A stretch of 64,000 nucleotides of DNA, from NCBI RefSeq assembly GCF_963974425.1, contig NZ_CAXBCK010000001.1, positions 109,711-173,710 on the forward strand. The letters run 5' to 3'. Of this stretch, positions 10,301 through 18,662 are shown one piece after another. This stretch comes from Marixanthomonas sp963974425. GTDB taxonomy: Bacteria; Bacteroidota; Bacteroidia; Flavobacteriales; Flavobacteriaceae. Under the pieces are notes generated by a model. The model was not told the origin of the DNA and ran no database searches. It saw nothing but the letters and a program-made list of their open reading frames with translations. Positions within the stretch are counted from its first letter, which is position 1. The number at the start of each line of letters is the position of its first letter. Both the position numbers and the translations under genes were made by a program.

Positions 10301-10909
10301 TTCCAGTTTAACTCAATATCAAAACCAGCAATAATCATGTTGGCTATTTTCTTAAGTTTAATTGGAGTATTTGGCGGTATTGTTATTACAGGAAGTGCTT
10401 TTGTTATTATGATGACGATGGTTGGGATTATCTCTCTAGCAGGAATTGTAGTAAATAATGGTGTTGTACTGTTAGATTATGCTCAACTTTTAATTGATAG
10501 AAAAAAACAGGAGCTAGATATAGATGAAGATCAATATTTAAAAACTGAAGATCTTTTTGAAAGTATTGTTAAGGCTGGAAAGGCTCGTTTACGACCTGTA
10601 TTACTAACAGCAATCACAACCATTTTAGGTTTAATTCCATTAGCTATTGGACTAAACATCAACTTCTTTACGCTTTTTGCAGATTTTGACGCCAATATTT
10701 ATATGGGTGGTGACAACGTAGTTTTCTGGGGCCCCTTGGCTTGGACCGTTATATATGGTCTATTAATAGCCACATTCTTAACATTAATAGTTGTTCCTAT
10801 TTTATTTTTCTTATCTATGAAGCTAAAAATGTGGATTAGAAAGAAGTTTACATCTGTTGAAACAGATGAAGATGAAGAAATGAAAGAACAACCTTTACCT
10901 ATAGATTAA
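7391..10909 (+). CDS. RND efflux transporter permease (AcrB/HAE1-like)
   Basis: 1172 aa inner-membrane proton-driven pump. It shows the internal duplication of RND pumps: a first transmembrane segment near 25-45, a large periplasmic loop, six membrane helices (about 340-500), a second loop and six more helices (about 950-1150). The helix-4 proton-relay motif reads GMLVDNGIVVVENVYR; the first Asp is kept and the second position is Asn instead of the Asp-Asp of E. coli AcrB. The helix-10 counterpart is GIVVNNGVVLLDYA. It has an acidic C-terminal tail (DEDEEMKEQ). It is the last gene of the operon, followed by a strong terminator. Substrates cannot be read from the sequence. Confidence 0.95.
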   Translation: MTKKKKQVDKEFGLSSWAIDNKTTMYVLIAVIFYLGVSAFFNMPRESFPEVNETKIYVSSVFPGNTAEDIEKLITDPLEDKLKTVSNVIEITSTSQEDYGMIIVEFDENITVEQAKQKVKDEIDSETASEDWPTFNGAKVEPDVFELSLSEEMPILNINISGDYTIEKLKEYAEYLQDEIEDIQEIKKADIRGAQEKEVEVAVDIYKMMAADVTFNDIISAINNGNVTMSAGNLKASGQRRTIRILGEIDDPKQLENFVVKSENSDAIYLKDVATVSFQEEDKTTYAREFGHPVVMLDVKKRAGKNMVAAAEQIQVIVKDAKENVLPQDLTVTIANDQSSVTIGQVDDLVNNIIFGVILVVTVLMFFLGFKNAIFVGFAIPMSMFMSLMILSLLGQSLNTMVLFGLIMGLGMLVDNGIVVVENVYRLMDEEGMSRMQAAKKGIGEIAFPIIISTATTVAAFIPLGLWPGIMGEFMMILPITLSVVLGSSLFVAIFFNSVLVSQFMNTEDKDMPLNKIIRTTVIMIVIGVLVLIVGGDYRGLGSLMIFTAIMLWVYRFFLRKWANNFQTKTLVKLERWYERQLRWALSGRKPLVLSIGTFLLLIVAFIAFGASLATQRTKVEFFPDNKPNQIIVYIEYPQGTAIEKTNAITKEIEERVYSVISQDQYTDDGYNFLVESAVSQVGEGAGNPQTDGGSTAEMPHKAKITASMREYKYRRGEDSELLRQKVQEALVGIYPGVLISVEKDANGPPAGSPINIEIEGDDYNQLIATAENMREFINTKNIAGIDELKIDVNKDKPSMQVVVDREKAGELGISASQVGQQLRNSIFGAKAGIYKEDGDDYDIYVRFNEENRYNTSALFNQNITFRDNSGQLKTIPISAVAKHENNSGFSAIKHKDTKRVVTVYSALAPGYTDAGAIVAQIQNEMKSYEGLPENIKIDYTGQIEEQNKQMAFLMGAFFTGLGLIFFILIFQFNSISKPAIIMLAIFLSLIGVFGGIVITGSAFVIMMTMVGIISLAGIVVNNGVVLLDYAQLLIDRKKQELDIDEDQYLKTEDLFESIVKAGKARLRPVLLTAITTILGLIPLAIGLNINFFTLFADFDANIYMGGDNVVFWGPLAWTVIYGLLIATFLTLIVVPILFFLSMKLKMWIRKKFTSVETDEDEEMKEQPLPID

Positions 10910-10924
10910 TTAATAAAGAAGAAT

Positions 10925-10956
10925 AAAAAACCCTTTCCAAATGGAAAGGGTTTTTT
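10925..10956. terminator. Bidirectional intrinsic terminator between RND pump and susD
   Basis: Perfect 14-bp arms (10925-10938 and 10943-10956) with an AAAT loop, giving a CCCTTTCC/GGAAAGGG stem flanked by A- and T-runs on both sides. It therefore works for both converging genes. Confidence 0.92.
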
Positions 10957-10977
10957 GCTTATAAACTTATTTTATAA

Positions 10978-12309
10978 TTACTGATTCTCTGTCAATGGAA
11001 TTGGAAATTGAGAAAATACATCATCTTCTGGTCTATCTGTTGGAAGTTCATCTAATCTACCAAATCTTCTCATGTCAATCCAGCGATGTCCTTCAGCAAA
11101 TAATGAATATCTTCTCTGGGTTAACATTTCATCTGTTAACGAAGCTGAATCTGTAGGCCCTGTATATGGATCCAATCCTGCACTTGATCTAATAATATTA
11201 AGTGCATTTACAGTTTCAGTTGAGTTAATATTTATATTGGCTTCAGCATATAATAGAACTAATTCCTCATTTCTAATAATTGGAATATCAGATATATTAG
11301 TCTCATATCTAAAAAGTGCAAAATTTCCTTCTAAATCATCTTGACTTATAGGTTCATCCAGTTCTACTACTTTTTCTAATCTATCATCATTGGCTTCTGC
11401 ATCTGCAATAAAAGTAGGTTGAACTATTCGTGCATTTGCTGACGATAAACCGTCAATTGCTTGAAACAATGGATTTATAATATCGGTTTGATTTAAAGAA
11501 AAGTTATAAAAAATTCCCGTGTTTAAAGCGGAGCCGTCTAAAGAGAAAAAAGAATCGTCTAAGAAAGACAATACAGCAGGATAATCACCCTGATACGCAG
11601 CTACTCTCGCTGAAATAGCTTTATTTACTTGTAAAAAACTACTTGGCGCATCAAACCCATCAAATCCTGAGGATAAAATATATGGAAATTCTGCTCCACC
11701 ATATGCCAAATCATTGGCGCCTTCTTCTAATAATGCTCTAATTCCGGTTAACGCAGCAGACTTAGACACAAACGGCCCAAGATTATTTTCATCGTCCACA
11801 TCAAGTCGGATTCCATTATCATCGGTAAGGTTTAAATTCAGTAACAGTTCATAAGCAATAAAGGTTTTTAAAAATCCTTTAGTTCCCGATAATTCAGCAC
11901 TTGTAAATTGTGCCGAAAGATCTTGCCCTTCAATAAATCCAATAATTAAATTAGCATTTTTAACCGTTCTATACCGTGCACCCCAAGGGCCTGTTATATA
12001 AAAGGTGTTGTTGTCTAGCATTAGGTCTTCACGTCCTAGCAAATCCCCAGTAAAGCGCGGTTCAGAATTTGAAAAGCGATAGTATTCACGCCCTATAACT
12101 CCACAATCGTCATAATAGGTTCCTAAGCGAACTCTAGAACTATAAAGAATACCTCCAACGAGATCTTGCAAATCTCCGCGCGTAAGATTTTCTTCAAAAA
12201 CATCTACTTCCGCATTGTTTAGATCATTAAATTCTTCTACTTCGCACGAACCGAGGGTTGCGACTATCGAAGTGAAAAATAATATTTTAAATATATATTT
12301 TTTCATCAT
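10978..12309 (-). CDS. SusD/RagB-family nutrient-binding outer-membrane lipoprotein
   Basis: 443 aa. The start has two consecutive ATGs (12309 and 12306), then a lipoprotein signal with Cys22 (SIVATLGSC). The N-terminal region has SusD TPR helices (TVKNANLIIGFIEGQ; GTKGFLKTFIAYELLLNLNL), and the C-terminus carries the typical ELVLLYAEANI and RRYSLFAEGHRWIDMRRF motifs. It forms the lid of a SusCD importer with the gene just upstream. It lies 8 bases after susC. No glycosidase, peptidase or sensor gene adjoins the pair, so the substrate is not indicated. Confidence 0.95.
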   Translation of the reverse strand: MMKKYIFKILFFTSIVATLGSCEVEEFNDLNNAEVDVFEENLTRGDLQDLVGGILYSSRVRLGTYYDDCGVIGREYYRFSNSEPRFTGDLLGREDLMLDNNTFYITGPWGARYRTVKNANLIIGFIEGQDLSAQFTSAELSGTKGFLKTFIAYELLLNLNLTDDNGIRLDVDDENNLGPFVSKSAALTGIRALLEEGANDLAYGGAEFPYILSSGFDGFDAPSSFLQVNKAISARVAAYQGDYPAVLSFLDDSFFSLDGSALNTGIFYNFSLNQTDIINPLFQAIDGLSSANARIVQPTFIADAEANDDRLEKVVELDEPISQDDLEGNFALFRYETNISDIPIIRNEELVLLYAEANININSTETVNALNIIRSSAGLDPYTGPTDSASLTDEMLTQRRYSLFAEGHRWIDMRRFGRLDELPTDRPEDDVFSQFPIPLTENQ

Positions 12310-12317
12310 TTTTATTT

Positions 12318-15272
12318 TTAAAAGTTAACTGATACATTAAATAAGAATCTTTTTGACGAAGGGAAAGGTAATACATCCACTCCTGTAAAAATGGAGCCCC
12401 CGCCAAAGTTTGATACTTCAGGATCATAACTATTGTAATCGAAAAAGTTAAGTATATTGGTACCGGATACACCAAACTTTATACTATCTATACTTCCGTT
12501 TAGAATTCCTGCTAAAACTTCGCTTTGCAGGGTATAATACAACCCTACTTCGCGTAAGCGCACATAACTAGCATCCTCAACATGTACTTCTGGTGGTGCT
12601 CCCGGTCTGTATTCACCATTAGGTAATTCTCCAGATGGATCTACTCCAAAATCGTCATAATCATGGCTCGTTTCATTTAAATCGGTCAATAATGTAGTTA
12701 AGTTTACATTATCTCCTCCATTTTTCCATTGCCATAGCATAGTAAATTGAAGGTTTTTATATTTTAAATCACTGTTAAAACCCATTTGAAAATCAGGCTC
12801 TGCATCACCAATTACTCGTAATCCTTCAGGATAAGCCCCTACTATTTGTGTTGCACTTTGTCCTTCTTCAATTCTAAAAGAACCTAAACTTGGACCAAAC
12901 GCTCCAGTATTAAACGCGGGAACATCTAACTGAGTAACTTCAGATTGGTTTTTAAAGAAGTTGACACCTAAGTTCCATTGTATATCATCTGTTAATATAG
13001 GAGCTGTGTTCAAACCTATTTCAATACCTTTATTCTCTAAGCTACCTGCATTAACAAATTGACTGGTAAAACCGGTAGAAGGTTCTAGGTTAGCTTGTAA
13101 AATAAGGTCGTCAATAGTTTTAATGTAATAGGTGGCAGATAGATTAACCCGGCCGTTAAAAAAGCCAATATCGGTACCAAACTCCAATTCTTTTTGACGT
13201 TCCGATTTTAAATTAGCATCTCCTCTTATCCCAATAAGGCTAATTCCCAATATACCATCTGTAGAAAAGGCGTTATAGGATGTAAACAATGCGCCAAAGG
13301 GTGGGAAGTTACCTGCTTCTCCATACGCTGCGCGTAGTTTAAGTTGATTCCAAGCAGATCCTTCATTCCAAAAATCAAACTCGTTTAAATTAACAGCTAA
13401 AGATGCTTTCGGGTAATAAAATAGTTCGTTTGCATCACCATTATTAGACGACTTATCACCACGAACACCCACAGTTGCTATAAACATGTCTTTAAAGTTC
13501 ACTTCTTCTTGTGCAAAGAAACCAGAATCTTCCTGCAACAATCTTGTTTGGTTTACACCTGTATTAGCAGCTTGATCTACATTGGTTTCTGAAGCAACCA
13601 AACCAGTAGCTGTTATAAGCTCCGTATTTTGATCAAAATACTCTCTTGTTAAACCAAATTGAGTTCTAAAATTAATATCACTATCTGTAAAGTAATTATG
13701 TACTAAAAAAGCAGAAAGGTTATAGTTTTTATTTTGAGTATCTCCCTGAGCTGAAACTCCATTTAACCCTCCGTTAGATAGTTTTTGAAATTGTAACTCC
13801 TTAGGAAATATAGCTCTACTTTGTTGACCATAAAAGTCAATACCACCTCTAAGGATTAATTCTAGGTTAGAATTATCAGCCCTATAAATATCTAAGTTTG
13901 CAGTACCCCCCATTATAAGACGGTTTACTGTCTCTCTATTTGTAACCAAATCACGAGTTTGCAGTGGGTTTGATGAGTTATTAGGGTGATCTGGGTAGAT
14001 GCCATCCTCATTAGGGAACAATTGGTCCCAAGGTCTAGTAGCTGTTAAAGCAATACCGATTGTTGTTCCAGAGTTATCGTTATTAAAAAAACCACGGTCT
14101 GATGAAGAGTAGATGTAATTAGAGCTCAAGGTAAACTTCAAAAAGTCTTCTGGATTGTGGTCTAAGTTTAAACGTAATGAGGTTTTTTCATATCCAGTAT
14201 TTAAAACAATACCTTTCTCATTATTATGAGTTACACCAGCAAAAAATTTAGTTTTTTCACTACCTCCACTCATATTAAAGTTGGTAATACTTATAATTCC
14301 CTTTTCACCAAAGATTTCATCTTCATAATCGTGCAGTTGACCAGCATCACGTGCAGCTCTATAAGCGGCAAGGTCTGCCTCGCCAAAACTTTCTAAAACA
14401 CGTTCTTCTGTATAATCACGCACACCTAATAAGTTAATTGCTTCACTCCAACCAGTTGTTTGTGAAAACCTGAATTTTGTTTCACCAGCTTTACCTCTTT
14501 TAGTAGTAATAATTACTACCCCTGCGGCGGCTCGCGAACCATATATTGCAGCTGCTGAAGCACCTTTCAATATTTCAATATTAGCAATATCTTCTGGGTT
14601 TATATCCGCAATACGGTTGGTAGGGTTATCTTGATTAGAAGCACTACCACCTGCAGAAGCTGCAGAAACAGTATTTAGTCCTGCTGCGATGGAAGAGTTA
14701 TCTACATAAACCCCATCAATAATATAAAGAGGCTGTGTATTACCTTGTATGGAAGTTGCCCCTCTTAACTTAACAGAAAGCCCTCCTCCCGGAGCACCTG
14801 AGTTTGCATTCACAACAGCACCAGGAAACTTACCATATAAAGCTCCATCTAATGTAGGTGGAGGCGTTGTTCCTGTAATTTGTTCCGCCGAAAGTGACGC
14901 TACGGCATTTGCAGAATTAGTTCGTTTAACAGATGTCGCTAAACCAGTTACAACTACTTCTTCTAATGCCTGAGCAGACTCTCCCAACGTTATATTTATA
15001 GGGTTTCTGTTAATAGCCTGAAATTCTTGGCTTTTAAAACCCAGTGAAGAAAATACTAAAACTACGGGCACTTCACTTACTTCAATGGTAAATTTACCAT
15101 CCACATCGGTTGTTGTTCCATTACTTGTCCCTTTTTCAATTACATTGACAAAGGGGACGGTTTCTCCATTTTCATCATTCACTGTTCCCGTTAAGGTTGT
15201 CTGTGAAAAGGCAAAAAACGGTAATAGTAAAATTAAGAACAGGAGATACCTGTGACTAAAGTTGTTTTGTTG
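12318..15272 (-). CDS. SusC/RagA-family TonB-linked outer-membrane transporter; start codon unresolved
   Basis: The body from the first conventional start (GTG, 15182) is 954 aa: a carboxypeptidase-D regulatory-like domain (about 1-75), a plug with IEILKGASAAAIYGSRAAAGV near 200-220, and a 22-strand barrel. However, the frame stays open upstream to a TAA at 15273-15275 and encodes an obvious signal peptide, NFSHRYLLFLILLLPFFAFS, before QTTLTGTV. No in-frame ATG, GTG or TTG lies in that extension (15183-15272). Either a rare start is used, or a 1-base indel or sequence error removed the start. The coordinates given are the limit of the open frame. Pairs with susD downstream. Confidence 0.85.
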   Translation of the reverse strand, partial: QQNNFSHRYLLFLILLLPFFAFSQTTLTGTVNDENGETVPFVNVIEKGTSNGTTTDVDGKFTIEVSEVPVVLVFSSLGFKSQEFQAINRNPINITLGESAQALEEVVVTGLATSVKRTNSANAVASLSAEQITGTTPPPTLDGALYGKFPGAVVNANSGAPGGGLSVKLRGATSIQGNTQPLYIIDGVYVDNSSIAAGLNTVSAASAGGSASNQDNPTNRIADINPEDIANIEILKGASAAAIYGSRAAAGVVIITTKRGKAGETKFRFSQTTGWSEAINLLGVRDYTEERVLESFGEADLAAYRAARDAGQLHDYEDEIFGEKGIISITNFNMSGGSEKTKFFAGVTHNNEKGIVLNTGYEKTSLRLNLDHNPEDFLKFTLSSNYIYSSSDRGFFNNDNSGTTIGIALTATRPWDQLFPNEDGIYPDHPNNSSNPLQTRDLVTNRETVNRLIMGGTANLDIYRADNSNLELILRGGIDFYGQQSRAIFPKELQFQKLSNGGLNGVSAQGDTQNKNYNLSAFLVHNYFTDSDINFRTQFGLTREYFDQNTELITATGLVASETNVDQAANTGVNQTRLLQEDSGFFAQEEVNFKDMFIATVGVRGDKSSNNGDANELFYYPKASLAVNLNEFDFWNEGSAWNQLKLRAAYGEAGNFPPFGALFTSYNAFSTDGILGISLIGIRGDANLKSERQKELEFGTDIGFFNGRVNLSATYYIKTIDDLILQANLEPSTGFTSQFVNAGSLENKGIEIGLNTAPILTDDIQWNLGVNFFKNQSEVTQLDVPAFNTGAFGPSLGSFRIEEGQSATQIVGAYPEGLRVIGDAEPDFQMGFNSDLKYKNLQFTMLWQWKNGGDNVNLTTLLTDLNETSHDYDDFGVDPSGELPNGEYRPGAPPEVHVEDASYVRLREVGLYYTLQSEVLAGILNGSIDSIKFGVSGTNILNFFDYNSYDPEVSNFGGGSIFTGVDVLPFPSSKRFLFNVSVNF

Positions 15273-15404
15273 TTAATACCTCGAATTTACTAAACATTTC
15301 TTAACAAATTATCATTACTACTGTTATTTATACACATTATTATTAACCACCAATAATGATTTCAAATATTCTTAGATAAATCTTCCCAAGTTTCTTTATC
15401 TTAT

Positions 15405-15412
15405 TAAATTTG
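15405..15412 (+). promoter_or_regulatory. -7 element of aspS
   Basis: TAAATTTG matches TAnnTTTG and ends 18 bases before the aspS ATG. It contains the in-frame TTG at 15410, so that TTG is not the translational start. Confidence 0.5.
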
Positions 15413-15430
15413 CAATTCAATTTTCTGAAT

Positions 15431-17185
15431 ATGTATAGAACGCACAACAACGGCGAGTTAAGAGCTAAAAATATTAATACCGAAGTAACCCTATCAGGTT
15501 GGGTTCAAAAAATTCGGGATAAAGGTTTTATGGGCTGGGTAGATTTGAGAGATCGATATGGAATTACCCAACTAATATTTGACGAAGAGCGAACTCCTAA
15601 AGAAGTGATGGACAAAGCTTCTAAAGTAGGAAGAGAATTTGTTATCCAAGTTACTGGAACCGTAATTGAGAGGGAATCTAAAAATCCTAATATGCCTACT
15701 GGCGATGTGGAAATATTAGTTTCTGAAATTTCTGTTTTAAACACCTCATTAACACCACCATTTACTATTGAAGACAAAACGGATGGCGGGGAGGATTTAC
15801 GTATGAAATATCGATATCTTGATATTCGTAGAAATCCCGTTCGCAATAAGCTAGTTTTTCGCCATAAAGTAACTATGGCTGTTAGAAATTACCTGTCAGA
15901 AAAAGATTTTGTGGAGGTTGAAACCCCTTATCTTATTAAATCTACTCCTGAAGGCGCTCGCGATTTCGTAGTGCCTAGCCGAATGAATGAAGGTCAGTTT
16001 TACGCCTTGCCACAATCACCACAAACCTTTAAGCAATTGCTTATGGTTGGCGGAATGGATAAATACTTTCAAATAGTAAAATGTTTCCGTGATGAAGATC
16101 TTCGTGCCGATCGCCAACCAGAGTTTACGCAAATTGACTGCGAAATGGCTTTCGTAGAACAAGAAGACATCTTAAATATTTTTGAAGGGCTAACACGCCA
16201 CCTACTAAAACAAATAAACGATGTTGAAATAGGTGATTTCCCAAGAATGACATACGACGAAGCCATGCGACGCTACGGAAACGACAAACCTGATATCCGT
16301 TTTGGGATGGAGTTTGGCGAGTTAAACGCAGTAGCGCAACATAAAGATTTTAAGGTATTTAATTCAGCTGAATTAGTGGCCGGAATAGCTATTCCCGGCG
16401 GAAACAGTTTTTCTCGAAAAGAAATCGATAAATTAATAGATTGGGTAAAGCGACCACAAGTAGGAGCTTTAGGAATGGTTTACGTGCGTTGTAATGACGA
16501 CGGAAGTTATAAATCTTCCGTTGATAAATTTTACGATCAAGATGATTTGGCAAAATGGGCCGAAGCAACAGGAGCCAAAGCAGGCGATTTAATCTGTGTC
16601 CTTTCTGGTGAAATTAATAAAACGCGTTCGCAATTAAGTGTCCTGCGTATGGAAATGGCAGAACGCTTAGGGCTAAGAAAAGCTGATGAGTTTGCCCCTT
16701 TATGGGTTATCGATTTTCCATTACTAGAATGGGATGAAGAAACAGAGCGTTACCACGCGATGCACCACCCCTTCACATCTCCAAAACCTGGCCAAATGGA
16801 ATTACTAAAAACGAATCCAGGTGCTGTAAAAGCCAACGCATATGATTTGGTTTTAAACGGAAACGAAATTGGCGGAGGCTCTATTCGTATTCATGATAAA
16901 GAAGTACAATCAAAAATGTTTGATTATTTAGGCTTTACCCCTGAAGAAGCAAAAGCACAATTTGGCTTTTTAATGGATGCCTTCCAATATGGAGCACCTC
17001 CACACGGTGGTCTTGCTTTTGGTTTAGACAGATTAGTTGCTATTTTAGGCGGTCAAGAAACCATCCGTGATTTTATTGCTTTCCCTAAAAACAATGCAGG
17101 TCGTGATGTTATGATAGATGCTCCTGCAGCAATTGACAAAGAGCAGCTTAAAGAACTTAACTTAGCGATCACCCTTAAACCTTAA
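15431..17185 (+). CDS. aspS: Aspartate-tRNA ligase
   Basis: 584 aa class II aminoacyl-tRNA synthetase of the bacterial type. Order: N-terminal OB-fold anticodon-binding domain (LSGWVQKIRDKGFMGWVDLRD, about 18-40), catalytic motif 2 (FRDEDLRADRQPEFTQID, about 217-234), a GAD insertion domain in the middle, and motif 3 (GGLAFGLDRLVAIL, about 523-536). The start MYRTHNNGELR at 15431 is chosen because the only upstream in-frame start lies inside the -7 box. Whether it is discriminating or also charges tRNA-Asn cannot be told here. Confidence 0.97.
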   Translation: MYRTHNNGELRAKNINTEVTLSGWVQKIRDKGFMGWVDLRDRYGITQLIFDEERTPKEVMDKASKVGREFVIQVTGTVIERESKNPNMPTGDVEILVSEISVLNTSLTPPFTIEDKTDGGEDLRMKYRYLDIRRNPVRNKLVFRHKVTMAVRNYLSEKDFVEVETPYLIKSTPEGARDFVVPSRMNEGQFYALPQSPQTFKQLLMVGGMDKYFQIVKCFRDEDLRADRQPEFTQIDCEMAFVEQEDILNIFEGLTRHLLKQINDVEIGDFPRMTYDEAMRRYGNDKPDIRFGMEFGELNAVAQHKDFKVFNSAELVAGIAIPGGNSFSRKEIDKLIDWVKRPQVGALGMVYVRCNDDGSYKSSVDKFYDQDDLAKWAEATGAKAGDLICVLSGEINKTRSQLSVLRMEMAERLGLRKADEFAPLWVIDFPLLEWDEETERYHAMHHPFTSPKPGQMELLKTNPGAVKANAYDLVLNGNEIGGGSIRIHDKEVQSKMFDYLGFTPEEAKAQFGFLMDAFQYGAPPHGGLAFGLDRLVAILGGQETIRDFIAFPKNNAGRDVMIDAPAAIDKEQLKELNLAITLKP

Positions 17186-17186
17186 G

Positions 17187-17747
17187 ATGAATTGGAAAAA
17201 AACCTTTAAGGTTTCAGCAATTATAATTGGGTCACTTGTTGTTATAGGTGGTGTTTTTGTCGGCTATATCTATTACAAATATTACGGGAAATTTTCAGTA
17301 GACGAAAAAAAATATTCACACCATATTGGTTATATAAATCCTGAAAAGGCTTTGCTAACGGAAAATTTTCAGCTTTGTGACGTTGGAATCGCAGGAATTC
17401 ATTCTAGTTCGCAGCCTAAAATATATAAAGGAGGTAAATATACTTTCAGAAACTATATTCAAGAGCATTATACAAATGATTCTTATACCGATAGTGGTTT
17501 TTTAGTATTTCGGTTTCATATAAACTGTAACGGGGAAACAGGAAATGTAGTTGTTTCTGAATTGAACCAAGATATGCAACCTATTTCTATGAATGATGAT
17601 ATGGTTCAGCAGCTATTAAAACTCACTGTTAGAAAAGAAAACTGGCAAGTTGGTTATATAAAAAGCGAAGATGGAAACGCCTGCAACCATTATATGTACA
17701 TACTTTATAAAATTGAAAATGGGGAACTACTTGAAATATTACCTTAG
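17187..17747 (+). CDS. Single-pass membrane protein of unknown function, TonB-C-like tail
   Basis: 186 aa. One N-terminal transmembrane helix (about 8-30, VSAIIIGSLVVIGGVFVGYIYY) anchors a C-terminal periplasmic domain. The stretch FRFHINCNGETGNVVVSEL followed by a helix and strand (MVQQLLKLTVRKENW) resembles the C-terminal fold of TonB-type proteins, but I cannot confirm that. It lies one base after aspS and overlaps the next lipoprotein gene by 29 bases, so the two small genes are probably co-expressed. I do not recognise a specific function. Confidence 0.8.
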   Translation: MNWKKTFKVSAIIIGSLVVIGGVFVGYIYYKYYGKFSVDEKKYSHHIGYINPEKALLTENFQLCDVGIAGIHSSSQPKIYKGGKYTFRNYIQEHYTNDSYTDSGFLVFRFHINCNGETGNVVVSELNQDMQPISMNDDMVQQLLKLTVRKENWQVGYIKSEDGNACNHYMYILYKIENGELLEILP

Positions 17748-18561
17748 TTTATTTTGTTTGGTATTGTTGTTTTCATGTGCTGAAAGTGATGATTATTCAA
17801 AATTGTCTAAAATCGAACGGAAAAAACTTTCTGAAAAGGTATTTAAAGAAGGCAGCCATCTTTTTCAAGGTTCACCTAAAAGTATGACCCGAATTGCAAA
17901 AGCTATTGAAATAGACTCCAATAACTGTGATGCCGTACGCGAACTTTCTGTGGCGTATTTAAAAAGAGGGATGCCCAATAAATGGAAAACACAGATAGAT
18001 AAAGCTGTTGAATGCGATCCTGTTATTTGGCAACCTTATAGAGGGTACAACTACCTATGGTTTTACCGTGATTACAAAAAAGCAATTGCAGATTTTAATG
18101 CCAGCGATACCCTAACCCCAAACTTTGTAGACGCCCCACAAGGTCACAGTGTAGATTATTGGCGTGGTATTGCCTACCTAGGATTGAAAGACCATGAAAA
18201 CTCGATAGCTTATTTCAGTAAAAACATAGATGCTGAAACCGAAGAATACGGCGAAGATTGGGTAGAGCCAACTGCTTTTTTATTTAGAGGCATTGCTTAT
18301 TATGAACGTAATGAATTTAAAAAAGCAATAGCAGATTTTGATAAAGTATTGTTATATAATAACAATCGCTCTGCCGATGCAAAATACTATAAAGCGCTTA
18401 TTTTACAATCTGAAGGTGAAAATAAAGAAGCGGTAGCATTAACCAATAATGCTATGGAGGATTTTAAAGCAGGTAGTTATAATAATAGGCATTATGTTGA
18501 AACTCTACGACAATTGTACCTAAAAAACTTTACAGAATTATTACGCGAATTGGAAAACTAA
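17719..18561 (+). CDS. TPR-repeat lipoprotein
   Basis: 280 aa. Starting at the ATG at 17719 gives a lipoprotein signal (MGNYLKYYLSLFCLVLLFSC, Cys20); an upstream in-frame ATG at 17671 would bury it. The mature protein is tetratricopeptide repeats, e.g. DAVRELSVAYLKRGMPNKW, DYWRGIAYLGLKDHENSIAY and AFLFRGIAYYERNEFKKAIA, each followed by an aspartate-containing turn. This is a protein-protein interaction scaffold in the envelope. The start overlaps the 3' end of the preceding membrane-protein gene, suggesting coupling. Confidence 0.88.
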   Translation: MGNYLKYYLSLFCLVLLFSCAESDDYSKLSKIERKKLSEKVFKEGSHLFQGSPKSMTRIAKAIEIDSNNCDAVRELSVAYLKRGMPNKWKTQIDKAVECDPVIWQPYRGYNYLWFYRDYKKAIADFNASDTLTPNFVDAPQGHSVDYWRGIAYLGLKDHENSIAYFSKNIDAETEEYGEDWVEPTAFLFRGIAYYERNEFKKAIADFDKVLLYNNNRSADAKYYKALILQSEGENKEAVALTNNAMEDFKAGSYNNRHYVETLRQLYLKNFTELLRELEN

Positions 18562-18662
18562 CCTTATAATAGTCATAATTTAAAATACTTTTTTGTACTC
18601 TATACTTATCGTTAAAAAACAATAACAAGTACATACCAACTCTTTATTTATATCTTTATACA

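Noticed and set aside
10978..15272. A polysaccharide-utilisation locus
   Set aside because: Only a SusC/SusD pair is present; neighbours are an efflux operon and aspS, with no glycoside hydrolase, sulfatase or SusR/ECF regulator.
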